The notes beneath the pieces were generated by a model. It was not told where the DNA came from. It searched no databases and saw only the letters and a list, made by a program, of their open reading frames with translations. Below, in pieces: positions 39,923-50,065 of a stretch of 64,000 nucleotides of DNA. The position numbers were made by a program, and so were the translations under genes. This DNA comes from Malaya genurostris (Eukaryota; Arthropoda; Insecta; Diptera; Culicidae): NCBI RefSeq assembly GCF_030247185.1, contig NC_080572.1:85696435-85760434 (forward strand), in the 5' to 3' direction. Numbering within the stretch: position 1 is the stretch's first letter; the number at the start of each line of letters is the position of its first letter.

Positions 39923-42489
39923 TTATTTGAATATTTTAAATTGGAATGCTCGATCTTTGAAATCGAGTGAAGATGAATTTTATAATTTTCTCAAAGTTCA
40001 CAAAATTCATATTGCCATTGTGACAGAAACTTTTCTTAAACCAAATGTAAAATTGAAAAGTAATCCACATTATGTGGTTCATCGATTTGACAGGTTTACT
40101 GGAATTGGTGGTGGAGTTGCCATTTTTGTCCAACGGCAAATTAAACATCGAATTTTACCTTCTTTCAATACTAAAGTTATTGAAAGCTTGGGAATCGAAG
40201 TTGAAACCATTCATGGAATTTATTTCATCGCTGGAGCATATTTGCCATTCCAATGCACCGGCGAACAATTAAATTTCTTTAAAGGCGATTTGCAAAAACT
40301 TACAAGATATCGATCGAAATTTTTCGTAATAGGGGACTTAAATGCTAAGCACAGTTCTTCATCCCAGTAATCCGACTTGTTTCTATTCCGTGAAAAACCC
40401 GTCTAAAATTGATCTGGTTCTAACAGATCAAAGTCACATTTGTAGTGAGCCGATTACACATGCTGACTTTAACTCAGATCATCTTCCTGAAACATTCAGA
40501 CTTTCCAACGAAGCTATAATTAATCCAATTAGTTCTATTTTCAACTATCATAGAGCAAATTGGTTGGATTACAGATCTCACATTGAAAATCATGTGGATC
40601 ATGAAACTATTTTAGAAAATTCTGCGGATATCGACACAGCAATTGATAATTTGAATCATTATATTATCGAAGCTAGAAATCTTTCAGTTCCCAAAGCTCA
40701 AACTAAATTAAATTCTCCTATCATCGATGACAATCTTCAACTGCTCATTCGGTTGAAGAATGTTCGTCGACGACAATATCAACGTTCTCGTGATCCTGCT
40801 ATGAAAAACATAGTTAAGGATTTACAAAAAGAAATTAAACATAGATTTACTCTTTTGCGAAATGAAAATTTCGCTAAAGAAGTTGAACAAATTAAACCAT
40901 ATTCTAAACCTTTCTGGAAACTTTCTAAGGTTCTTAAGAAACCTCAGAAACCTATTCCTGCTCTCAAGGAAGGAAATCAAATACTTCTTACAAATGGCGA
41001 AAAAGCTCAAAAACTTGCTCAGCAGTTCGAGAGTGTCCACAATTTTAATTTGAACGTTGTGAGTCCTATTGAAAATGAAGTCTCACTGAAATATGATCAT
41101 ATTTCAACTCAAGTGTTATCACACGATGACATTATTGAGACGAATTTTGATGAAATTAAATCAATTATTAGAAAACTTAAAAACATGAAGGCTCCTGGTA
41201 ATGATGGAATTTTTAATATTCTTATTAAAAATCTTCCCGATGTTGCCTTGAGACTCCTGGTTAAAATTTTCAACAAGTGTTTTTCATTAGCTTACTTCCC
41301 AAAAAGATGGAAAAACGCTAAAGTAATTCCTATCCTAAAACCTGATAAAAACCCAGCAGAAACATCAAGTTATCGCCCAATTAGCTTACTTTCTTCTATC
41401 AGTAAACTTTTTGAAAAAATTATCTTGTTAAGAATGATGACTCATATAAATGAGAATTCAATTTTTTTACCAGAGCAGTTTGGATTTCGTCATGAACATT
41501 CAACTACTCATCAACTTGTAAGAGTTACGAACATGATAAAAACAAATAAATCTTCTGGGTTATCCACTGGAGTTGCTCTTCTAGACATAGAAAAAGCATT
41601 CGACAGTGTTTGGCACAAAGGTTTAATAGCAAAAATGTCTGATTTCCAGTTTCCTATTTATTTGATCAAAATGATTCAAAATTATTTAACTGATCGTACT
41701 CTTCAGGTTAGCTATCAGAATTGTAAATCTGAATTGCTACCCGTACGAGCCGGTGTTCCGCAGGGTTCGAGTGTAGCTCCAATCTTGTATAATATTTTCA
41801 CTTCTGATCTTCCAAATCTACCCGTTGGTTGTCAGAAATCGCTATTCTGTGACGACACAAGTCTGTTAGCCACAGGTAGAAATCTAAGAGTGATCTTCAG
41901 TCGCCTACAAAGAAGTTTAAATATTTTCAGTGATTATCTGTCAAAATGGAAAATTAAACCAAATGCAGCAAAAACGCAATTAATTATCTTTCCTCACAAG
42001 CCAAGAGCTTCTTTTCTTAAACCAAACAATAATCACATTCTCAAATTGAATGGCTTGGAATTGACATGGTCTGATCAAGCTAAATACTTAGGTTTAACGT
42101 ATGACAAAAAACTCACTTTCAAGGATCACATTGAAGGAATCCAGGCAAAGTGTAATAAATATATTAAATGTTTATATCCTCTTATAAACAGAAATTCTAA
42201 GCTCTGTCTAAAAAACAAATTGTTAATTTATAAACAAATTTTCAGACCAGCCATGCTTTATGCGGTACCAATTTGGTCAAGCTGTTGTTCCACCAGGAAG
42301 AAAACGCTTCAAAGGATTCAGAATAAAATTCTGAAAATGATTCTGAAGCGTCCTCCCTGGTTTAGTACAAATGAGTTACACAGACTCACAAATATAGAAC
42401 CATTAGATGTAATGTCACATAATATTATAAGCAAATTCCGACAAAAATCGATGCAATCTTCAATTGAATCGATTCGCTCTCTGTATTAG
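39912..42489 (+). pseudogene. Jockey-type ORF2: endonuclease plus reverse transcriptase, one deletion/frameshift
   Basis: The endonuclease N-terminus (ILNWNARSL, VTETFLKP, VIGDLNAKH) runs to about 40350. The reading then changes frame and resumes at about 40345 with LHPSNPTCFYSVKNPSKIDL and DFNSDHLP. Relatives have several tens of residues between NAKH and the PTCF block, so roughly 100 bp is deleted. The reverse transcriptase (about 41150-42000) shows SSYRPISLLSS, LLDIEKAFDSVW, VPQGSSVAP and FCDDTSLL, where F-A-D-D or Y-A-D-D is usual. There is no RNase H. It ends at TAG 42487. Non-functional because of the endonuclease lesion; the RT frame is fully open. Confidence 0.88.
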
Positions 42490-42700
42490 TTAGTAAGTTA
42501 GTATATAAGTTCCTTTTCCCCATTACACAATACAAGTAGGTTTAGAATTTTCCCTACACAAAAATCTCAGAATTGCGGAAGCAAATGATGTCTTCATGGT
42601 AATAACCAAATCATATATATATATAACAGGGCTGAAAAGTCACCACTTGTGGCTGAACACCCAATTTAAATCTTAATAATTTAATTTTAACTCATATTCC

Positions 42701-42734
<34 letters not shown>

Positions 42735-42745
42735 TGTATGTAACA

Positions 42746-43450
42746 GTATAAAAATCGTGTTTTGTGTTGCTCCCAAGCATTTCTTTTTCAGACAGCGCTC
42801 AAAACTTCTACTGCTGGAATAGGGAAAAAAGTCGCTTACACAAAAATTTCGATATCTCCGTTAAAAATGGACGGATTTTAACAATCTATGGCTTGTTGGA
42901 TAGGTATTACCGTGCGAAATCTAAGTCCGAAAATATATTCTGTTTTCAAGGTCAATTGTGACAGATACTGTCAAAAAACTGAAAATTTTGACATAAAACT
43001 TCGTATAACTCAAAAAGTAAACATCCGATCTCAAAACCATTCAATAGCGTTCAGGGTGACGGGGAGACCTTTCATTTGTGACTAGTTTGATCAAAATCGG
43101 TCCAGCCATCTCTGAGATCTCGACCTCTTAGTTGACAACATACATACAGACACACACACATACACACACGGACATTTGCTCAGTTCGTCGAGCTGAATCG
43201 ATTGGTATATGACATTCGGCCCTCCGGGCCTCGGAAAATTTTTCTAAAGTGTGAGCGAATTTTATACCTATTTTTTATATTCTTAAAAAAGGTAAAACGA
43301 AGAATTCCTATGAACTTGGCTCAAAACTTTTTATAAACTGGAAAGGTTACGCTAGTGTATGCTCGAACAAACATATTTATGGAAATATAAGTTATATGAG
43401 AAAGGCATCATTACACCACTAGGTGGATTGGAACAGGTTCTGAGATCGGT
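42746..43450. repeat. Old dispersed repeat ending in the cggccctccgggcctcgg terminus
   Basis: Follows the LINE target site. It contains a CA-rich stretch (cacacacacatacacacac, ~43150) and then cagttcgtcgagctgaatcg followed by cggccctccgggcctcgg at about 43218-43236, the same terminus as near 16471-16490. No coding capacity. Confidence 0.55.
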
Positions 43451-44450
43451 ATTGCAATTAAACTGTGACTGATCAACCAGAAAAAGATTACATGTCTATC
43501 AGGAACACATTAAATTTCGTTAATCCAGTTTCTTACCACACCATTCCATTAGCCCGATTTCACACACAAAGTTACGATGTCATCAGCACGATGACTCATA
43601 AATAAATGAAGAATAATTTGTTCTAATCACAATCATTTCAAGGTCACCGCAAACCTTTCGGGTTATTGTTTTTTTTTCTCGGATGTAACAACATTGGATC
43701 GTGTGACGAGCTAATCTTCCATCACGGTAAACCCTAACCCGCACGATAAATCTGTACACAACCATCTAGTTATATTAAAACACATAAGGTCAGTATGCAT
43801 ATTTCTGTATAGAAAAATATGAGCACTCACGAAAAATGTAGATACAAAAGCAGCGCATCACGAATACAAATCACAATTAACTCTTCGCGCCAGCAACGCA
43901 TAGCAAAGTAGTCTACACTATCTTATTCTGGCAATTCCAAGGCCACCGACTCCGTTGATATCATTCTGATATTTAAGCCAAAAAGTCATTTCACCGGCAA
44001 CGAACATTCATATATGATAATCACTGGCCGCTTGGCAGCTGAACTGAAACCAAGATGTATTAGTAAAGGCTATCTAATTTTTTCTCTCAAATATTTTTTT
44101 TATTTCAAGTTAATTGCCCGGAATCACAGTATCTGAACTTCAACGGACGATATAATTTGGGATTGTGTAACTGAGCTACTGTTTTACGGTGTTTCCTGTT
44201 GTGTCGTTTGTCCTCATCAGTTTTTATGCGTTTCGTGTAAGATAACAGTAAAATTATTAATACTAGATCTGATACATTGCATAAGCTTTTTCTCTTCACT
44301 GACACGCGAAAAAGTAGTCACTTATATGTGTTACATCGTGAACTGAAACTACGCGTAACCCCATGCACACGATAGCATGCGAATGAAAGTGGGAGACTTT
44401 TTGCTCTCTCGTTGATTCTAATGTGAGAGCGTGCGCTCGTCTATCTATCA
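43451..44450. other. Unassigned kilobase
   Basis: No gene or element recognised. Only frames shorter than about 66 codons, without known domains. Confidence 0.4.
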
Positions 44451-44886
44451 GCGGCCTTTACACGATCATTAAAAGTGTCATTACTAAAAAGTAATGACAC
44501 TTTTAATGATCGTGTAAGGTTTGCGAGTTCAGTAATGACACGAGTAATGACGGAATTCCGGATTTTCCATCATTACCAACATTATTTCTTCTTCTTATTT
44601 TTTGTGGAAGTGCTGAATATCTTTAGAACTAAAATGACAAAGTGTAGATTTAAATTGTTAATATTTCATTAACCTTAACGTTTCAATGGCAAATCAAATT
44701 TATTTTCAGCTAAACGAAAATAAAAATATTGCTATTGCTATTGCTTGAGTAGTTACAAATACTCATCATTAATAATGAACGTGTAATGCTAAAAGTAATG
44801 ATGTACAGTAATGCAGTAATGACGAGCGTTTGAGCAGAAGTGTCATTACTTAGTAATGACACTTTTAATTATCGTGTAAGGGCCGC
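44451..44886. mobile_element. MITE with palindromic ends (about 430 bp)
   Basis: Outer ends agcggcc-tttacacg and cgtgtaagggccgct are inverted repeats. The left end is itself a perfect hairpin: 27-bp arms at 44458-44484 and 44491-44517 around a 6-base loop. The right end has a similar smaller palindrome (about 44838-44868). The core is ttacacgatcattaaaagtg. A solitary related palindrome lies at 55558-55616. No coding capacity. Confidence 0.85.
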
Positions 44887-45410
44887 TATCGGTTTAATTC
44901 TTTAGACTTTTGACGGGACAATTTGTGTTTACTATTAGACTGTCATGAACACTGAAAAAGCGCGATGGTTTAAATATCACATAGATTCGTACTGTACTCA
45001 ATTCTACTATAAAACGAAGTGTTTAACACATGTAGATTCAATAGTAAACACATCTAGGCTAAGTGAAAATTAAAGGAAACTTGCATCTTAGTGAATTTGC
45101 ACATGACAGTTTAAAACAAATAGCTTTATTTTTGGATTGAAATTTCATTTTCAAGTATATTAAATTGAAGTGCTGTTTCTATATGAATCGATTGTAACTA
45201 TTTTTATCAGTGTAGAGTACCCCAATTGCAATTTGGGTTCCGTACCAATTTGAAGATTCCGTTGACAGAATCGTCTTCAATTATCATACTACGAGCATTA
45301 CTGTGCGGTTTTCTTCACAATCCATAGTATTTGATATTTTTACTCGCATTTTAACACCATTTTTGAAATTTGTTTCTAGAGCTATCATTCAAAAAATAAA
45401 TAAATTGTAT
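44887..45410. other. Unassigned spacer
   Basis: A+T-rich, no gene or repeat recognised. Confidence 0.4.
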
Positions 45411-45921
45411 AGTACAAAGCATCATTCGAACAACATTTAGTATTTTGTTTCGTGTAAAAATACTGAGAAATAAGTCGGTGAAGAAGTATTCTCGAGAACG
45501 CATCTTAGAAATCATGATTTGCGGTGTCCAGTGTAACTCTGCGCAAAATTATCAGAAGTCAAGAAAATCCAAGTAGTATAGATGCAGAGGATGTTTTTCT
45601 AGACCCTTACGTTTTTATTTGATGTTTTTTTTTGTATTTTTGGTGACTGTTTCAATTCAAAATTACGATTTTCTACAAAAAAAACACAAATTTTGCAGTT
45701 ATAAGGCCTTCCCAAAGTAATAAAAAACGAAAAGGAAAACGTTGGAGCTGGGTATTTTATATGTAGAAAGTGTGTGCAAAGTTTGAAAATAATTGGGGAA
45801 GTAATATTTAAATAACGATGGACACGGAGTACGTTTTAATACTTTCGAGAAAAACGCGTTTAAAGTTTATTGTCTATAAAATCGAAGAAAACAATTTTTT
45901 TTTCTAAGCAGCACGTAGGAT
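45411..45921 (+). repeat. Diverged dispersed repeat, copy A (~510 bp)
   Basis: Direct, diverged homologue of 54460-54929. Shared landmarks are acaaagcatcattcgaa, aaatcatgatttgcggtgt, aaggaaaacgttggag and attgtctat-aaatcgaag. The parent element is not identified. Confidence 0.85.
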
Positions 45922-45928
45922 CTTAAAC

Positions 45929-46680
45929 CACAGACTAACAGACATGACAGTATGATTAATTTCTTATAAAAATAATTTTTCGTGATGCACTAGTTCCACC
46001 TATATTGTACTGCGCGAACTATTTACTATCTGTACACCCCTTGTGTTATGTACAAGTTTTTTTACTAGTTGGTTTCCCCTCGTTTGTCAACACCGATCAG
46101 CTGATTGCAGGGATGCCTGATTTCATCATAATATTTGAAAATGAATCGTCACAATAAACTATTGGATTACGTTGATAATATATTTAACTTTTTCGCGATG
46201 TTGAAAGGTTACGTTGCGTTGGAGGATGAGAAGTAGGCACAATTATGTATATAGTTTTGGCAATATGTATTAAATTGGGGGACGGATATAGCGTGATGGG
46301 TAAGTCGATGCCTTTCACGCAGCCCGCCTGGGTTCGATTCCCAACCCCGCACATAGGGTCAGAAAGTTTTTCGGGCCCGAAGAGATGAATGACCTTAAGG
46401 TTAAAACCTCTATAATCAAAAACAAAAAAATATGTATTAAATATGTATCCTGCATGAAATTCGCATGGACGTATACAAATCAATACATTACAGGTAATTT
46501 TGTATGAATGGCAACTCTGTTGGTAAATGAAAAAAAAACACAGTCTAGATGACAGACAGTATGTTTTTGACAGGGTAACGTGGCGCCATCATGACACATG
46601 TGAGTACTGTCCCAAATAAAGGAATATTCGAAATGACCGTTAAAATGATCTAATTTGAGTGTCCTGTCTGTTAGTCTGTG
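45929..46680. mobile_element. hAT-like MITE (752 bp), containing a SINE
   Basis: Tips cacagactaacagac (45929) and its complement gtctgttagtctgtg (ending 46680). The flanking direct repeat cttaaac lies at 45922-45928 and 46681-46687. A target duplication of 7-8 bp plus short tips suggests hAT type. A SINE was inserted later at 46276-46428. Confidence 0.85.
46276..46428 (+). mobile_element. tRNA-derived SINE (about 153 bp)
   Basis: A pol III A-box-like tagcgtgatggg (46289-46300) and a perfect B box ggttcgattcc (46331-46341) lie in the tRNA-like head; an A-rich tail ends the element. A 14-bp target duplication, aatatgtattaaat, lies at 46262-46275 and 46429-46442. Similar in plan to the Feilai-type SINEs of mosquitoes. 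It is mobilised by LINE machinery in trans; which LINE is unknown. Confidence 0.92.
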
Positions 46681-46687
46681 CTTAAAC

Positions 46688-46961
46688 TTCCGAAAAATCG
46701 TATTTTTTCTTTGAATTTTGTTAAAAATTTTCAGGTCAATCGAAGCAAAACTCTTGGGCATGCACAGTTCGAAAAAATCTAGTGATTTTACATCTTATAA
46801 CATGCACATAAATGGAGCGTTGTATTTCACTCAAATTTATATTCAAGAACATGTAAAATTATCTGATCTGAAAATCACATGGCTTGAAATTGAATGAAAT
46901 AAAAAACAAAAGATCGATAGAAACAGCGCGACTTGAACCGAGAACATAAGGTCGAAACGAC
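46688..46961. other. Unassigned spacer
   Basis: Short A+T-rich interval between the MITE and the minisatellite; nothing recognised. Confidence 0.4.
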
Positions 46962-47107
46962 TTTCGGCGAAATGACCTATTCGGCGAAATGACATATTCG
47001 GCGAAATGACCTATTCGGCGAAATGACCTTTTCGGTGAAATGACCTATTCGGCGAAATGATTTATTCGGCGAAATGACCTATTCGACGAAACGACTTTCG
47101 GCCAAAT
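46962..47107. repeat. 17-bp minisatellite, about 8-9 copies
   Basis: Tandem units of cggcgaaatgacctatt with variants at both edges (cgaaacgactttcgg, ccaaatgacccg). Not open in frame over a useful length. Confidence 0.95.
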
Positions 47108-50065
47108 GACCCGCTCCCGAAATTGGTTACATCAACTGTGTGTAGCGTTTTCAAACATTTCTGTGATCATTTATTCATCGCGATTCGGATTTCGCACTTC
47201 TCGGTCCAATCAGTCACAAAACAGTTCAAACTGTTTGTTTGAAGCCAGTTTCGAACCTATTTTAAACGTCAGTGAACTGAAAATCGAGTCAGTTTCGAAC
47301 ACCTCCGTGTTTATTTGATTAAACTACCCTGGATCAGTTTCAGTTTTCTCAAGCGAAAACGTAATAATACACGTATTCAGAAGTTGTACATATCTTACGA
47401 TAATCTCACAATCCCACATTATCGCAATGGCGGAATGAACAGTGAATTCTTACTCGACAACATGATTTTTCAAGGCTCGATCGATTCAGTGCTAGACTTT
47501 TCGCCTGAGTTGGGTACTCGATCAACCCGATCCACAGTTACATTATAAATGTCATTGAATATTCGCTCATTTTATACTTGTGTTTGTGAAAAAGTTAGGC
47601 GACTTACGCCATTTCACTACACCTCCAGCTAGAGGAATGGACGATGCAGACTAAGGTAGGCCTTTTTGTTAATTTCCAACGAATTTCAATAGTTTATGCT
47701 GGAATTCTAAGAATAGTTCTGGAATTTTATTTACTAGTTCTGTATATCCGAAAAACTTGAATATTTGTTCGGGAAATGTGAGAGCTGGATATCTTGTTAA
47801 TATGATGTCTTTGCTTAAGACATCATATGCTTATCCCAGCACTCTCCCATTGATATGATGAATTTTTTAGATGAAGAATGCTCCGCAAAGAATGGAATCC
47901 AACGATCATCGTAGTAACGTTATTCGAACTAATTCGAAGAGTAAAGTAAATAAACGAATGTATAAAACTGATTTTTTTGTAAAAATATCTATCAAAATGA
48001 TATAACATCTTTGAAAAATACTTCTCCGATTGGTAATTCAATGTTATTAGCTTCGAATTTATGCAACATGGGTTACTTAACATCGGTTAAATCCAAAAGT
48101 TTGTTGGGTGGGCCAAAATGTATTAGGTGGCCAAAATCCCTCTGTTACCCTATTCAGTTATATAATATTTTTATTTAAAAATAAACTGAAAATCAGCATT
48201 AGTCCACCTTAATACCCTCAATTCCATTAATTGAGAAATATTGGGCAATTGTGTAACGGAAGAAGAGCACAAAGGATGCAACAGAGATTTGGCCAAGAGA
48301 ATTCCAAAACAAAATGAATGGTATTAGGAGAAAAGTTCAAGATTTCATCAAAACCAAACCGAAATAATTGTTCCATTTTGAAGTACAAATAATATTCTTT
48401 ATATTGAGCAATCAACATTTTGATGTCCTTTTTGCTACGTACGGTTAAATAATGTCCAGCTCTCAACTAACACGAGATTATACAAGAGAATTAAGTTTTT
48501 CTCGGATACAGTAAGTCGTGAATTCGAGAACTTTAATCCAGTAAAGCAGGTAACTAAAGTCATGACAAAAAAAAACAAATCATTTACAAGAAGCATTTTC
48601 TCACTTTCCCTTTCTTTGAAGCTCAAGCGAAATCGAGAGTCCAATTTAATTTAATATTCAATCCACAAATTAAGTGAAATCTTTTTCCACTGACCTTTCC
48701 CAGTCTACTACCGGCTGCACTTGTCTGTTTGAGGTACAGCAGCTGGTGGTGGCGGGCAAACTGAAAACCTAATGCCGTTCCTCCGTCATCCACTCCAGGG
48801 CACACCCATGACCAAACCAGACCGTTGTCGTTTCAACTTCCGCATCGATCGACCATCCTGGCTGGCAATACGCCGGCTCATGTCCGCGAAGTAACGAGAG
48901 GTCAGTTCACTTTTTTTCGCACTTCCTCCTTCTTTTATTATTTTCTTTTTACGCGGAATAATGGCTACGGCTGACTGGGCGAAACTGAATTGAGACAACG
49001 GTGACGAAGAAAAAGAATCGACCCTGCCTTTTTGTGGGCCACATTAAAGCTCAACACTAGAAATCAGCGGTTCTGGTTCACAAAAGCTACCATGAAACCT
49101 TTGGCATTCGGACAGACTAACGTCCTTTTAAAATACTTCCATGCAACAAACGTGGAATATAGTGTTGTTTTTAAAGAAGAATAAATGTGCTAGATGCTTC
49201 TGCTGTTTTAATTTTATATTTAACAAAAAAAAACCTAAGTTGAAGCTGTGAGCACGGCCTCATCAAAAATACCCAGGAGAAAATGAAATTTAATTCTTCT
49301 GACGGAAAAATCAATATTTTTTCTTTACAACTTTTCACAACAATTTCTTACGCGCCCGGGATTTCTCCTCCAAGGAGTAAAGTAGCTTAATGGCCGTAAA
49401 CGGTCGAGTGATTATGAGAATGAGGCCATTCGGAGCCGCGACGACGACGACGAAGTCGACAGGGGTGGGACGCTATGCACAGACGACGACATCCTCACAC
49501 CGGACGGTGCTCATCCGAAGTCAGCATGGCCAGTCATTGTCGCTTTGTCAGCCTTACGGAGCAGTGCAGCAAAACCGTCGCTTCCCGGCGAAACCGCCGG
49601 TTTCATGATCAGTGAGTTCTCAGACTATCAACTTTGCCTGGCTTTCGCATCCCTATGTACTTAACGACGATGCTGGACTTTCAGATAGCGATGACGCAAT
49701 AATCATCTATGATTATCGATTTTCGTTCTCGAGGTTTCTACTGGATGGTTTTCGCATTTATTTCCATTTCTTTTGAAGGTTACTCAGATGTGAGGATTCA
49801 GAATTCGGGCCATCTTCCGAAAAAATGTCACATGTAAGTGTATGGTGAACGTGCATGAAAGGATTAATTCCAAAAGTATAATCTCCAGAAATAAAAACTA
49901 CCAACTTAGGAGTTGAAGGAAAAAAAATCTCTTACTGTAGTTCTGCTTATTTCGAGGGAATCATTTGGGATCGATTTGTTGCTCTTGAGAAGGATGGAAC
50001 TATTAAATTTTGTCGGTATTAAACAATGTTGAGTACATTTTTATGAATGCGATGCACAGTGGTTT
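47108..50065. other. Unassigned 3 kb, with one hairpin and two G+C-richer blocks
   Basis: No gene is recognised. A pre-miRNA-sized hairpin is at 47780-47846. Blocks 48650-49030 and 49330-49640 are higher in G+C and lack repeat signatures. Short open stretches there (70 codons minus at 48786-48998, 72 codons plus at 49390-49608) have no known domain. They could be parts of host exons or regulatory DNA, but nothing in the sequence proves this. Confidence 0.35.

Larger units (their letters stand above)
38122..42745 (+). mobile_element. Jockey-clade non-LTR retrotransposon, nearly full length
   Basis: Target duplication atgtatgtaaca at 38122-38133 and 42734-42745. The body starts cagtcggtgttgaac (38134) and ends in a poly(A) run (42706-42733). 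ORF1 has CCHC knuckles; ORF2 has endonuclease and RT but no RNase H, as in jockey. A 35-bp direct duplication (gtgatacaaagagtgatatt) sits in the 5' leader at about 38277-38340. ORF2 is broken in the endonuclease, so this copy cannot move on its own. Confidence 0.93.

Noticed and set aside
42279..42489. RNase H domain at the end of the jockey ORF2
   Set aside because: The frame ends shortly after the RT thumb-like region with no TDGS or DSLS-type motif.
46262..46442. Genuine tRNA gene
   Set aside because: A and B boxes are present, but the sequence does not fold as a full tRNA, continues into an A-rich tail and has 14-bp target duplications: it is a SINE.
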